NCBI GenBank assembly: GCA_004193285.1
Contig: SECP01000034.1
Coordinates: forward strand, 1-64,000
Direction: 5' to 3'
Length of the DNA stretch: 64,000 nucleotides
Origin: Myxococcales bacterium
GTDB lineage: Bacteria; Myxococcota_A; Polyangia; Polyangiales; Polyangiaceae
Under the pieces are notes generated by a model. The model was not told where the DNA came from. It saw only the letters and a list, made by a program, of their open reading frames with translations, and made no database searches. Positions 53,075 through 62,257 of this stretch are shown here, one piece after another; positions within the stretch are counted from its first letter, which is position 1; every line of letters starts with the position of its first letter. The position numbers and the translations under genes are program-made.

Positions 53075-54442
53075 GTGACTTCACCACAAATTGTGGGCGT
53101 GCCTGCGCATGCCCCGATGCAGGGGGCCGCTTTTGCGGCCCTTGGCCTTTCGCCTGCCTTGGTGCGTGCCGTAACCCAAGAGGGTTACGAGAAACCCACG
53201 CCCATCCAGGTCCAGGCCGTCCCCGAGGTACTCGGTGGACACGACTTGCTCGCTACCGCGCAAACCGGTACGGGCAAGACCGCGGCATTCTTGCTGCCGA
53301 TCCTTCAGCGACTCTCCGGCAAGAAATCCGGTGGGATTCGAGCGCTGATCTTGTCCCCAACGCGTGAGCTCGCGGCACAGATCGCCGAGCGCGCGGACGC
53401 CTACGGGCGTCACGTGGGGCTACGCAACGCCGTTATCTTCGGTGGCGTCGGGCAAAACGCGCAAGAGCAAATGCTCCGGCGCGGGGTAGACGTGCTGGTG
53501 GCAACACCAGGGCGCCTGCTGGACCTGATGAACCAGGGCATCCTCAAGCTCGGCAGCGTGGAGCATTTCGTGCTCGACGAAGCCGATCGCATGTTCGACA
53601 TGGGCTTCATCAACGACGTGCGTCGCGTCGTCGCGGCCCTGCCCAAGCAACGGCAAACGCTCCTCTTCAGCGCCACCATGCCGAAAGACGTGGTCGAGCT
53701 GTCGCGCAGCATCTTGAACAACCCGCGCCGCGTGGCGGTGGAGCCTCAAACCACCAGCGCGCGCACCGTGAGCCAGGCTCTGTACCTGGTCGCCAAACAG
53801 CAAAAGGGGCAGCTTCTGCAACATGTGCTGTCGGGCCAGGACGTGACCCGCACCATCGTGTTCACGCGCACCAAGCACGGCGCGAACCGGGTGTCGGATC
53901 AACTGCAACGTCGAGGCATCGGCGCGGCGGCGATTCACGGTAACAAGTCGCAAAGCGCGCGAGTGCGAGCGCTGGACGCCTTCAAGCGCGGCACCTTGCC
54001 GGTCTTGGTGGCGACGGACATCGCAGCCCGCGGGATCGACGTGGACGAGGTGAGCCACGTCATCAACTACGACTTGCCCAACGTTCCGGAGAGCTACGTG
54101 CACCGCATCGGTCGCACGGGGCGAGCCGGAGCGAGTGGACACGCCATCTCCTTCTGCGAGCCGGACGAACGCTCGGAGCTGCACGCGATCGAGCGCTTGC
54201 TCGGCCATCGCATCCCGCAGCTTCAAGCGGACTTGCCGCCGCTGCCACCGGAGGCACCGCGTCCTCCGCAGCAGCAAGCGCAAGGCGGCGGTGGCCGAAC
54301 GGATGGTCGTGGTGGTCCCCAGCGCGACGGAGGCCGGCCCAACAGCACCGGTGGCCGCTCGTTCCGCCCTGCAGGTCAGGGTGGGGGGCCAAGGCGTGGT
54401 GGTAGCAGCGGCGGGCAACGCCGTCGCGGCCCCGCTCGCTGA
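53075..54442 (+). CDS. DEAD-box RNA helicase, RhlE-like
   Basis: 455 residues. The Q motif region is GYEKPTPIQ, and motif I is AQTGTGKT (62-69). SPTRELAAQ, TPGRLLD, DEAD (about 168-171), SATMP, TDIAARGID and HRIGRTGRAG complete the helicase core. A Gly/Arg-rich C-terminal tail of about 70 residues is typical of RhlE/CsdA-type enzymes that unwind structured RNA. The GTG at 53075 and the ATG at 53117 are both possible; the family alignment begins near the ATG. A GC hairpin (53124-53141) lies just inside the gene. Confidence 0.93.
   Translation: MTSPQIVGVPAHAPMQGAAFAALGLSPALVRAVTQEGYEKPTPIQVQAVPEVLGGHDLLATAQTGTGKTAAFLLPILQRLSGKKSGGIRALILSPTRELAAQIAERADAYGRHVGLRNAVIFGGVGQNAQEQMLRRGVDVLVATPGRLLDLMNQGILKLGSVEHFVLDEADRMFDMGFINDVRRVVAALPKQRQTLLFSATMPKDVVELSRSILNNPRRVAVEPQTTSARTVSQALYLVAKQQKGQLLQHVLSGQDVTRTIVFTRTKHGANRVSDQLQRRGIGAAAIHGNKSQSARVRALDAFKRGTLPVLVATDIAARGIDVDEVSHVINYDLPNVPESYVHRIGRTGRAGASGHAISFCEPDERSELHAIERLLGHRIPQLQADLPPLPPEAPRPPQQQAQGGGGRTDGRGGPQRDGGRPNSTGGRSFRPAGQGGGPRRGGSSGGQRRRGPAR
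53124..53141 (+). other. GC hairpin at helicase gene start
   Basis: GGGCCGC-TTTT-GCGGCCC is a perfect 7-bp stem with a 4-nt loop. It lies seven bases after the start of the second possible start codon. It is stable enough to affect initiation and could be melted by the adjacent RNA-binding proteins. Confidence 0.4.
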
Positions 54443-54547
54443 CGCCAGCGTGAACGGCCGTGGTGACCGGCTCGGTGCGGCAACGCTCCGGGCTTGGTCG
54501 TCACGGCCGTTTTCTTTTGCGGCGTCGGCAAACTCCCACCCTTTCGT

Positions 54548-54593
54548 GCAAGCTCGCGCGGAAACTGCAAGCTCGCGCGGAAACTGCAAGCTC
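54548..54593. repeat. 19-bp direct tandem repeat upstream of tkt
   Basis: GCAAGCTCGCGCGGAAACT occurs twice without a gap, followed by a partial third copy GCAAGCTC. It lies in the 242-bp gap between the helicase and transketolase genes, about 90 bp before the tkt start. Being in a promoter position, it could be a repeated protein-binding site or slippage product. Confidence 0.7.
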
Positions 54594-54684
54594 ATGCATC
54601 GAAAGCCGGCGTTCGAGTCGCGCGGTGGCAAGACGCTGACTGTTGCGTCCGGGAACGGAAAGACCGATAACCCACGCCACAAAA

Positions 54685-56733
54685 ATGACGAGCGAGCTGA
54701 ATAAAACCGTACTGTCCAAGGCAGCGACCGAGGCGCGGGGCCTTGCGATTGATGCTGTCCACGCGTGTCAAAGCGGCCACTTGGGACTGCCCCTGGGCTG
54801 CGCCGAGATCGGCGCGGTGCTGTTCGGCAGCGCGCTTACCCATCACCCCAAACACCCGGAGTGGCTGAACCGCGACCGGTTCGTGCTGTCCGCAGGCCAC
54901 GGGTCGATGTTCCTTTACGGCTGGCTGCACTTGAGCGGCTACCCGAACTTCCCGCTGGACGAGATCAAGAAGTTTCGCCAGCTCGGCTCCAAGACGCCCG
55001 GCCACCCCGAGCTGATGCACGCGCCTGACGGCGTGGAGACCACGACCGGTCCGCTCGGCCAAGGCGTGGCGAATTCCGTCGGCATGGCCGTCGCGGCGAA
55101 GATGGCGGAGGCGCGCTTCAACACCGCCGAGCACACCATCTTCGACCATCACATCGTGTGCCTCGCTGGCGACGGCTGCTTGCAAGAGGGCGTCGCGCTG
55201 GAGGCGGTAGAGTTTGCCGGCCATCAGCAGCTCGACAACCTGATCCTCATTTACGACTCCAACGCCGTCACGCTCGACGCGATGGCCAAGGAGACTCAGA
55301 GCCAGGACGCGGCCAAGCACTTCGAGGCGCTCGGCTGGGACGTGCAAACGGTGGACGGCCACGAGCTGGACGCGTTCGCGGCCGCGTTCGCGCGGGCCAA
55401 GGCAGCCGGCTCCGGCAAACCCCAGCTCATCATCGCCAAGACGCTCATCGGCAAGGGCATCCCGGAGGTGCAGGGCACGCAGAAGGCGCACGGCGAAGGC
55501 GGCGCCAAGTTCGCGGACGAAGCGCGCAAGGGCCTCGGCTTGCCCGCGGAGCACTTCTACGTCTCGGACGAGGTGAAAGCCTTCTTCGCTGCACGTGAGA
55601 AAGAGCTCGAAGCGACGTACACCGCCTGGGGCAAGAAGTTCACGGAGTGGCAAGCCAAGAACCCGAAGCTCGCGGAGGAGCTCGGCACCACGCGAGCTTC
55701 GGCCCACACGCTCCCCGCCGACACGAAGAAAAAGACGGCGGACCTCGCCAGCTTGCTGGCGGCGATCCCGGAGTTCCCGGCCGACACGAAGATCGCCACG
55801 CGCAAGGCCGGTCAGGACGTCCTGCAGCCCCTCGCGGCGCAGAACCCGCTGCTCATCGGCGGCAGCGCCGATCTTTACGGCTCCACGCTGAACTACATCG
55901 GCGACCTGAAGACCGGTAACGACGACTTCAAGCCGGGTAACCGCACCGGCCGCAACATTCGCTTCGGCATCCGCGAGCACGGCATGTGCTCGATCCTCAA
56001 CGGCATCGCCGCCCACGGAGTCTTTCGTCCCAGCGGCGCCACGTTCCTCGTCTTTGCCGATTACTGCCGCGCCGCGATCCGGTTGGCCGCGCTCAGCCAC
56101 CTACCGGTCATCTACGTGTTCACGCACGACAGCGTCGGCGTGGGAGAAGACGGCCCGACGCACGAGCCGGTGGAGACCATCCCCGGGCTACGCGTGATCC
56201 CGAACTTGGACGTGATCCGCCCCGCCGATCCGGAAGAGACCGCGGGCGCCTTCGCGGCCGCGCTGGATCGCACGGACGGCCCGACCTTGCTCGCGCTCAC
56301 GCGTCAAGCGGTGCCGCTGCTCACGGAGATTCCGGTGAAGACGCGCCGTGAAGGAGTCCAGAAGGGCGGCTACATCGCCAAGAAGGAGACGGCCGCCCTC
56401 GACCTGATCCTGCTCTCCGCCGGCAGCGAGCTGCAGCACGCGCTCAAGGCGGCGGAGCAGCTCGGCGCCGGCACGCGTGTCGTCAGCCTTCCTAGCTTCT
56501 CACGCTTCGACAAGCAGCCGGCTGCGTACCGTGAGGAAGTGCTGCCGCGTTCGTGCCGCAAGCGCGTCGCCATCGAGGCGACGGTGAGCAGCACGTGGGC
56601 CAAGTACGTCGGGCTAGACGGCGCGGTCGTCGGCATCGACCGCTTCGGCATGTCCGCGCCGGGCGGCACCGTGATGAAAGAGCTCGGCATGACCGCCGAG
56701 AACGTCGTGAAGGCCGCGAAGAGCCTGAGCTGA
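54685..56733 (+). CDS. tkt: Transketolase
   Basis: A 682-residue thiamine diphosphate enzyme that moves two-carbon units between sugar phosphates in the pentose phosphate pathway. Family motifs are CQSGHLGLPLGCAEIGAVLF, DRFVLSAGHGSM, GPLGQGVANSVGMA and the thiamine motif GDGCLQEGVALEAVEFAG. The pyrimidine-domain RFGIREHGMCSILNG and HDSVGVGEDGPTHEP and the C-terminal FGMSAPGG follow. The common GHPG reads GHLG here. The ATG at 54685 is chosen because it matches the usual start. The gene appears to be monocistronic. Confidence 0.95.
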   Translation: MTSELNKTVLSKAATEARGLAIDAVHACQSGHLGLPLGCAEIGAVLFGSALTHHPKHPEWLNRDRFVLSAGHGSMFLYGWLHLSGYPNFPLDEIKKFRQLGSKTPGHPELMHAPDGVETTTGPLGQGVANSVGMAVAAKMAEARFNTAEHTIFDHHIVCLAGDGCLQEGVALEAVEFAGHQQLDNLILIYDSNAVTLDAMAKETQSQDAAKHFEALGWDVQTVDGHELDAFAAAFARAKAAGSGKPQLIIAKTLIGKGIPEVQGTQKAHGEGGAKFADEARKGLGLPAEHFYVSDEVKAFFAAREKELEATYTAWGKKFTEWQAKNPKLAEELGTTRASAHTLPADTKKKTADLASLLAAIPEFPADTKIATRKAGQDVLQPLAAQNPLLIGGSADLYGSTLNYIGDLKTGNDDFKPGNRTGRNIRFGIREHGMCSILNGIAAHGVFRPSGATFLVFADYCRAAIRLAALSHLPVIYVFTHDSVGVGEDGPTHEPVETIPGLRVIPNLDVIRPADPEETAGAFAAALDRTDGPTLLALTRQAVPLLTEIPVKTRREGVQKGGYIAKKETAALDLILLSAGSELQHALKAAEQLGAGTRVVSLPSFSRFDKQPAAYREEVLPRSCRKRVAIEATVSSTWAKYVGLDGAVVGIDRFGMSAPGGTVMKELGMTAENVVKAAKSLS

Positions 56734-56751
56734 GCGGTGGCGGGCGCGCGA

Positions 56752-56778
56752 GGGAGCACGGCGTCGTTGCCGGCTCCC
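56752..56778 (+). terminator. Possible terminator after tkt
   Basis: GGGAGC / GCTCCC arms with an inner CGGC/GCCG extension form a strong stem 19 bp after the stop. There is no T-run, so it is a weak call. Confidence 0.3.
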
Positions 56779-56895
56779 TGGCGCCCCTTCAGCCTCGCCC
56801 CGTGCAGGTTTACGGGTAAGGCGCGGTTCGAAAGGAGGCGCCTCGCGAAGGCCGGCTGCACCTTATCGGCGCGCGCCGGGTGGAGGTGCTATTCG

Positions 56896-56911
56896 TGACA
56901 GCCAATTGTCA
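56896..56911. promoter_or_regulatory. Inverted repeat upstream of the GH130 gene
   Basis: TGACA-N6-TGTCA, 27 bp before the chosen ATG. It overlaps an alternative TTG start, which supports the ATG. The spacing fits a dimeric regulator site. Confidence 0.35.
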
Positions 56912-56938
56912 TCTCCAATACCCGTCAGACGCTCGGAA

Positions 56939-58390
56939 ATGCGCCTGCTGCCCGACCCGAAGCGGGTGATCTCGAGGCCTTTTCTCCCGGGAGGCGAGTC
57001 CTTTCCCGACGGGCGAACACGAGTCGAACGTATCCTGGCGCGTGTCCTAGCGTTGCCGGAGGTGACCGTCCGCGAGCAACTGGGGCAGACGATCGAGGCC
57101 TTTGCGAGCCGTCACTGGGACTTCACGACCGTCCTGGAGCAAGCATACTCCAGGGTGCAGCGGCACTTGCCCGATCCCGAGTCTCTCTCGGTGGAGCGCC
57201 GGCGCTTGATCGGTGCGTACTTCACGCAGGAATACGCCATCGACGCGGCCGCGCTGAGCAATCCGTCATTGGTGAGAGCGCCAAACCAGGACGGCGCCGA
57301 GGATGGCGCGCTGCGGGTGATCATGAGCCTGCGCTCCATTGGGGAAGGGCATCTCTCTTCCATCCAGCTCCGCTCCGGAGTGATCCGCGCGGATGGTCAG
57401 CTGCACCTCGACGAGACGACCGGCCACGCCCGAACCGCCACCCATCGCCCGCCGATGTACGAGAAGCTGCTGTTCCGACTGAAGTTGACGGAGCTGGACT
57501 CCTACGCGGACACGGCCGAGCGCGTCTTGGATCGACTGCCCGAGTATTTCCGGACCGAGCAGCTTCATGCTGCGATTCAAGAGGTGGAGCAGTCTACGGC
57601 GCACGACCAGGGCGCCGCTCAAGTGATACGGACCATTCACTGGCTCGCGTCCTCCAACTATGAGTGCACGTTCCACGCGGACTCCTCGGTATCCGAGCGT
57701 GTGATCTTTCCGTCGAGCCCGACCGAGAGTCAGGGCATGGAGGACGCGCGCTTCGTACGGTTCAGCTACGAGGACGGCAGCGCCACCTACTTCGCCACTT
57801 ACACCGCCTACGATGGCTACCGCATCCTGCCGCAGTTGATAGAGACGCGCGATTTTCTCTCATTTCGCGTGTCCACGCTCAACGGCAGCGCGGCCGTCAA
57901 CAAGGGCATCGCGCTGTTTCCTCGCAAGGTTCGCGGCTGCTTCGTCGCGCTAGGGCGACTCGACAACGAAAGCAACCAGCTGATCCGCTCCGACAACGTT
58001 CGCTTCTGGCACGAGCGGCAGCCGCTGCAGGGGCCGTGTGAGCCGTGGGAGCTGATCCAGCTGGGTAATTGCGGCTCACCAATCGAGACGGACGCGGGCT
58101 GGCTCGTGCTGACTCACGGGGTCGGCCCGATGCGCCGCTACTGCCTGGGCGCGCTGCTGCTCGATCTGGAGGACCCCTCGCGAGTCATTGGCCGCCTGCG
58201 CGCGCCGCTTCTGGAGCCGGCGGAAGACGAGCGCAACGGCTACGTTCCGAACGTCGTCTATTCCTGCGGCGGAGTGGTGCACGCAGGGTGGTTGGTGCTC
58301 CCTTACGGCTTTTCGGACGTCGGTACGCGCATCGCAACGTGGCGCCTGGAGGACGTGCTCAACGCGCTGACAAGCGCTGGTACAGCTTGA
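56939..58390 (+). CDS. Glycoside hydrolase family 130 protein (mannoside phosphorylase/hydrolase type)
   Basis: A 483-residue five-bladed propeller enzyme of family GH130. That family contains phosphorylases and hydrolases acting on beta-mannosides. Landmarks are VISRPFLPGG at the start, NPSLVRAP, SSNYECTF, RVIFPSSPTESQGMEDARFVRF written here only in part as GMEDARFV, FATYTAYDG, NKGIALFPRKV and the C-terminal NVVYSCGGVVH. A helical insertion covers residues about 40-140. No signal peptide is present, so it acts in the cytoplasm. The exact linkage cannot be told. It converges on a GT4 gene with a 32-bp overlap and belongs functionally with that cluster. Confidence 0.85.
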   Translation: MRLLPDPKRVISRPFLPGGESFPDGRTRVERILARVLALPEVTVREQLGQTIEAFASRHWDFTTVLEQAYSRVQRHLPDPESLSVERRRLIGAYFTQEYAIDAAALSNPSLVRAPNQDGAEDGALRVIMSLRSIGEGHLSSIQLRSGVIRADGQLHLDETTGHARTATHRPPMYEKLLFRLKLTELDSYADTAERVLDRLPEYFRTEQLHAAIQEVEQSTAHDQGAAQVIRTIHWLASSNYECTFHADSSVSERVIFPSSPTESQGMEDARFVRFSYEDGSATYFATYTAYDGYRILPQLIETRDFLSFRVSTLNGSAAVNKGIALFPRKVRGCFVALGRLDNESNQLIRSDNVRFWHERQPLQGPCEPWELIQLGNCGSPIETDAGWLVLTHGVGPMRRYCLGALLLDLEDPSRVIGRLRAPLLEPAEDERNGYVPNVVYSCGGVVHAGWLVLPYGFSDVGTRIATWRLEDVLNALTSAGTA

Positions 58391-59366
58391 GGTAGTCGTC
58401 CACCATCCGTGCCGCACCGAAGCGTCGCTCCGCCGTGCGCCTCACCTCGCGGCGATCTAGCTTTGCGGCTCGCTCCACCGCGAGGGTCGCGCTCGCGATG
58501 TCGTCGACCAAGAATCCGGACACTCCCGGATCGATGATCTCCGGCATCGATCCGCGGGGGTACGCGACGACCGGCGTGCCGCAGGCCATCGCTTCTACGA
58601 CTGACAATCCGAACGGCTCCGCGAACGCGATCGGATGGATCAAAGCCGCGGCGGAGCCCAAGACTCGGGCGCGCTCCAGCGGTCCAACCGAGCCGAGGTA
58701 GGTCACGCGCTCGCCGTCGACGTGGGGTCGCACTTGCTCCTGGAAATAGCGCTCGTCCTGGACGATGCCAGCGATGACGAGGCGGCGGCCAGCGCGGCGC
58801 GCGATCTCAATCGCGTCGGCGGTGCCCTTGTCGGGGTGGATGCGGCCGAAAGAGACCAGCTCTTGGCCGGGCGCGTCCGAAAACGGCAAAGACTGCAAGT
58901 CGACGCCGTGGTGGATAGTAGCCGCGTAGCTCAGCTCGGGCGCGCGATCTGCGTCGGAGATGGAAACGAAGTGTGCGCCCCGCGCGTTCACGTACGCCGG
59001 CAGAATTGCGGGCCCGGAGAAGCCGTGAATCGTGGTCAGCAGCGGCGCGCGGCAGTGAGCGATGAAGGCCAAGGGTAGCCAGTCCAGGTGGCTATGGACC
59101 AGGTCGAACTCCCCGGAGCGGCTCAGCGCATGAGCGACGTGCAGCGCCTCGCACACGCGGCCATCGAGGGTCTGGTCTTCCGCGTAGCCCCGAGCGCAAA
59201 CGCCGTCCAGCTTCGCGCTAGTCACGGAGTCCAGGGTCGCGAATAGGGTCACGTCCACGCCGCGCGCGACGAGGCCCTCCGCGAGCGCGCCTGCGATGGA
59301 CTCCCAAGGGCCGTAGTGGCGCGGCGGCGTACGCCAGGCAATCGCGCCCAGCAGGGCCACCTTCAT
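58359..59366 (-). CDS. GT4 family glycosyltransferase
   Basis: A 335-residue GT-B retaining glycosyltransferase. The N-domain has MKVALLGAIAWRTPPRHYGPWE and the acceptor-side VHSHLDWLPLAF. The C-domain has SFGRIHPDKGTADAIEIA and the donor-binding E-x7-E motif in EPFGLSVVEAMACGTPV, followed by GSMPEII and GVSGFLVDD. The donor sugar is unknown; mannose is a guess from the GH130 neighbour. Its ATG overlaps the stop of the upstream glycosyltransferase (ATGA), so the two are coupled. Confidence 0.9.
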   Translation of the reverse strand: MKVALLGAIAWRTPPRHYGPWESIAGALAEGLVARGVDVTLFATLDSVTSAKLDGVCARGYAEDQTLDGRVCEALHVAHALSRSGEFDLVHSHLDWLPLAFIAHCRAPLLTTIHGFSGPAILPAYVNARGAHFVSISDADRAPELSYAATIHHGVDLQSLPFSDAPGQELVSFGRIHPDKGTADAIEIARRAGRRLVIAGIVQDERYFQEQVRPHVDGERVTYLGSVGPLERARVLGSAAALIHPIAFAEPFGLSVVEAMACGTPVVAYPRGSMPEIIDPGVSGFLVDDIASATLAVERAAKLDRREVRRTAERRFGAARMVDDYLKLYQRLSAR

Positions 59367-61639
59367 GACGGCGCCGTGGTGACCACCGCCGCCGTGTCCT
59401 GACTGCGCACCTCGAGCAGCGCCAGCAGGAAAGAGAGCGTCGACTCCGCGCCTTGGTTCTCGTTGCGACGCTCGCGATGCAGCCCGTCGCGGCAGCCGCC
59501 AGTGGCGGCGTCGTACAGGGGCAGCCGCAGGTGATTGTGGCCGAAAAACCAGTCGAACGCGCGGCGCCCGTCGCGCGCCCAGCGGGGGTCGGCGCTCACT
59601 CTGAGCGCGGCCAAGCAGGCGGACACCATCGCACCGGCCTCGACCGGTTGCTGGTCGAAGTCCGCCTTGACGCCCCCCCGGTGGTGGAAGCCGTTCGAGC
59701 CCACCGGCGCAAAGTGGTCGTCTTCGGATATCTGCGAATCGGAGAGCCAAGCTAGGGTCGCTAGACCGAGCTGCGTAACCTCGGGCGAGCCCATGGCTTC
59801 GCCTGAGACTATCAGCGCTTGCGGCAGGCGCGCGTTCGAGTAGGTCAGCGACTCCTCGAACCAAGGCCAATCGCGGCTAGCGGACCTTCGGTGCAGGTCG
59901 CACAGCTTCTCCACCAATGCTGCGCGCAACGACTCCGCGACGCTATCGCCGCGGAACGCTCGTAGGTACTCGTCGATTCCGAGCAGCCCGTAGGCCCAGG
60001 CGCGCGGGCTGGAGAACTGCGAAAGGACGGGGAGGGCGGCCAGGAACAGCTCTCTCGCCAGGCCGCGACGGCTCGGCTCGGCCGAGCGCCCCACGACGCC
60101 GCCGAGGGCCCACACCGCGCGGCCATGGCTGTCCTCGGAGCCCACGTCCTCCAGCCAGCGGCGCGAATAGGACATGAAATTCCGGAAGCGGCCGGTGCCG
60201 TGATTGAACGCGTAGGCAACGAAGGCAAGGTAGCGTGCCGCCACCGCACGGGAATGCCGCGGCCAAGTGGTGCTGGCCTCTTCCATCAGCGTCATCAGGA
60301 GCAACGCGCGCGCGTTGTCGTCCAAACAGTAACCCTCTTCGTAGCGAGGCACGTCGAAGGTGGCGTGTTGCACCATCCCGGTGTCGTCCGTCATGGCGCG
60401 GAGGTGATCCAGGTTCAGCTCCGGAAGATCCGCGGGAGGAACGAGCAGCCAGCTGGACGGCACCACGCGACTACGACGTCGCCCGTCTAGCGCCCGATCG
60501 AAGCTCTGCAGGTAACTCCGCGCGACGACGGGCCAGGAGCTGCTGAGCGCATGTTCGGCCGCGCGGCGACCCAACTCCAGACGCGCGGGCTCGTCAGCGA
60601 GCAAGCCGCCTACGGCGAGGGCGATGGCCGACGCGTCGCGCACGGGGACGAGCACTCCGCGGCCTTCCGCGAGGAGCTCGCGTGCGTGCCAATAAGGCGT
60701 CGATACCACGGCGCGACCCGCCGCGACGGCTCTGGCCAAAGTACCCGACGTGCTCTGCTGGGGATTCAGGTAGGGAGTGATGTAAATATCGGCCGCGGAC
60801 AGGAACTCGGCCAACTCGCCGTCTTCCACGAAGCGATCGTGGAAGACGACCGCCTGCTCGATGCCGAGGCGACGCGCCCGGCTCTGCAGCTCCAACCGGT
60901 AGGCCTCGCCATGACGCTCCTTGACGTGGGGGTGAGTGGCTCCCAGCACGACGAACACGGTGGCGGGGTGTTGCGCCAAGATCGCGGGCATCGCCTCCAG
61001 CACGTATTCGACGCCCTTGTCTGGCGAGAGCAGGCCGAAGGTCAAAATCACGTTCTGGTCGGCCAACCCGAGCTGCGCTTTTCCGTGCGTCCCCGACGTG
61101 GCGAGCGGGATGCCGTGCGGGATGACGTCAATCTGCTCGGCCGACACGCCGTGAACGTCCTGCAAGGTCTCCGCACCGTGCTGGCTCATCACCACGACGC
61201 GAGCGGAGAGGGCGATGACGCGATCCAGGGTCGCGCGCTGCAAGCTCGACGGATTCGTCAAAATCGTATGCAGCGTGGTTACCACGGGCATACGTAGCTC
61301 CTCGAGCAGGGTCAGTACGTGGCCACCGCACTTGCCGCCAAAGATGCCGTACTCGTGCTGAAGCGAGATGACGTCCACGCCGCTCGCGTTGAGGAACTGC
61401 GCTGCTCGCCGGTACGCCGCGATCTCGTCTTCGGCGATCTCGAAGCGAACGTGCGCCGGGTAGCGGTGAAGCCGCCCCGCGTCGTTCATTGCGACTACCC
61501 AGCTTTCGATGTCCGGGGCCACGCTTGCTACGAAAGCGCGCAAGTCAGTCGTAAAAGTGGCGATTCCGCACTGCCTCGGCAGGTGATTGCCGACAAAAGC
61601 CAGCTTGCGAGCGACGCTCGGGATCTCGGGATGGACCAT
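59363..61639 (-). CDS. GT4 glycosyltransferase fused to a six-hairpin-like C-terminal domain
   Basis: 758 residues. Residues 1 to about 385 are a GT4 transferase with GNHLPRQCGIATFT, ISLQHEYGIFGG, VIPHGIP, FGLLSPDKGVEYVLEA and a C-domain ending in QQSTSGTLARAVAAGRAVV. Residues about 400-745 form an alpha-helical domain with TDDTGMVQHATFDVPRYEEG, CLDDNARALLLM, WPWFEESLTYSNARLPQAL and ENQGAESTLSFLLALLE. These recall (alpha/alpha)6 glycosidase folds. Such fusions recur in bacteria near GH130 genes; a combined transfer-and-trim function is an inference. It sits nine bases after the unknown 202-residue gene. Confidence 0.88.
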   Translation of the reverse strand: MVHPEIPSVARKLAFVGNHLPRQCGIATFTTDLRAFVASVAPDIESWVVAMNDAGRLHRYPAHVRFEIAEDEIAAYRRAAQFLNASGVDVISLQHEYGIFGGKCGGHVLTLLEELRMPVVTTLHTILTNPSSLQRATLDRVIALSARVVVMSQHGAETLQDVHGVSAEQIDVIPHGIPLATSGTHGKAQLGLADQNVILTFGLLSPDKGVEYVLEAMPAILAQHPATVFVVLGATHPHVKERHGEAYRLELQSRARRLGIEQAVVFHDRFVEDGELAEFLSAADIYITPYLNPQQSTSGTLARAVAAGRAVVSTPYWHARELLAEGRGVLVPVRDASAIALAVGGLLADEPARLELGRRAAEHALSSSWPVVARSYLQSFDRALDGRRRSRVVPSSWLLVPPADLPELNLDHLRAMTDDTGMVQHATFDVPRYEEGYCLDDNARALLLMTLMEEASTTWPRHSRAVAARYLAFVAYAFNHGTGRFRNFMSYSRRWLEDVGSEDSHGRAVWALGGVVGRSAEPSRRGLARELFLAALPVLSQFSSPRAWAYGLLGIDEYLRAFRGDSVAESLRAALVEKLCDLHRRSASRDWPWFEESLTYSNARLPQALIVSGEAMGSPEVTQLGLATLAWLSDSQISEDDHFAPVGSNGFHHRGGVKADFDQQPVEAGAMVSACLAALRVSADPRWARDGRRAFDWFFGHNHLRLPLYDAATGGCRDGLHRERRNENQGAESTLSFLLALLEVRSQDTAAVVTTAPS

Positions 61640-61648
61640 GCTCTTGGC

Positions 61649-62257
61649 TCAGTCGCCCACGACGATGCGCGCCGATACGCCACGCATCGCTTGGGTCAGA
61701 TTTCTGAAGAGGCGGCCTACGTTCTGCATCACGTCGTCCTCGGTGCTGCCATATGCCCAGAACGCGAGCAGCAGTTGCTGGCCGGCCTGGCTCTCTTCCG
61801 GCAAGGCCAGGTAGCGCACCGGCACGAGGGTCGTGCCCACCATGCCCAGCGCGAATTTAGGGTCGAGCCGCGCCAGCTGTTGGTGGAACGCACTCTTGAG
61901 CCAAGCGAGCCGATCACGGCGCGTGTTCAACACCAGGTCGCGGTAGAGCAGCATCAGGCGCCCGGAGCACTCGAGCTCCGCCTTGACCAGCCGCGTCTCG
62001 TTCGGCCCGGGGGCGTTGAACGCGCAGTCCGCCGACTCCAGCGAAGACTTCGGATGGTTGACCCGTTCGAGGAGGGCGTAGAAGTCCTCCACCGCCGCGT
62101 AGCGACGAAAGGGGACGAAGTCTTCGAGGGCGGAGCGGATGAGCTCGGGAGACGCGGTGAAGTCGTAGTGGCGCGCAGAAGGGTCACTAGCGCTTCCGAC
62201 CCAGGGGTGAGAACGCGGCTCGCTGAAAGGCGCGCCGTCGTACTCGTACGTCTTCAT
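61649..62257 (-). CDS. Conserved hypothetical protein in glycan/stress cluster
   Basis: A 202-residue soluble protein, predominantly helical by appearance. No known motif is recognised. Conserved-looking parts are ALEDFVPFRRYAAVEDFYALLERVN, broken at the middle by a charged segment, and ESADCAFNAPG. A basic helix RDRLAWLKSAFHQQLARLD and a C-terminal strand-rich portion follow. Its ATG overlaps the stop of the universal stress protein gene, and the glycosyltransferase gene begins nine bases after its stop. It is thus an integral member of this operon. Confidence 0.7.
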   Translation of the reverse strand: MKTYEYDGAPFSEPRSHPWVGSASDPSARHYDFTASPELIRSALEDFVPFRRYAAVEDFYALLERVNHPKSSLESADCAFNAPGPNETRLVKAELECSGRLMLLYRDLVLNTRRDRLAWLKSAFHQQLARLDPKFALGMVGTTLVPVRYLALPEESQAGQQLLLAFWAYGSTEDDVMQNVGRLFRNLTQAMRGVSARIVVGD

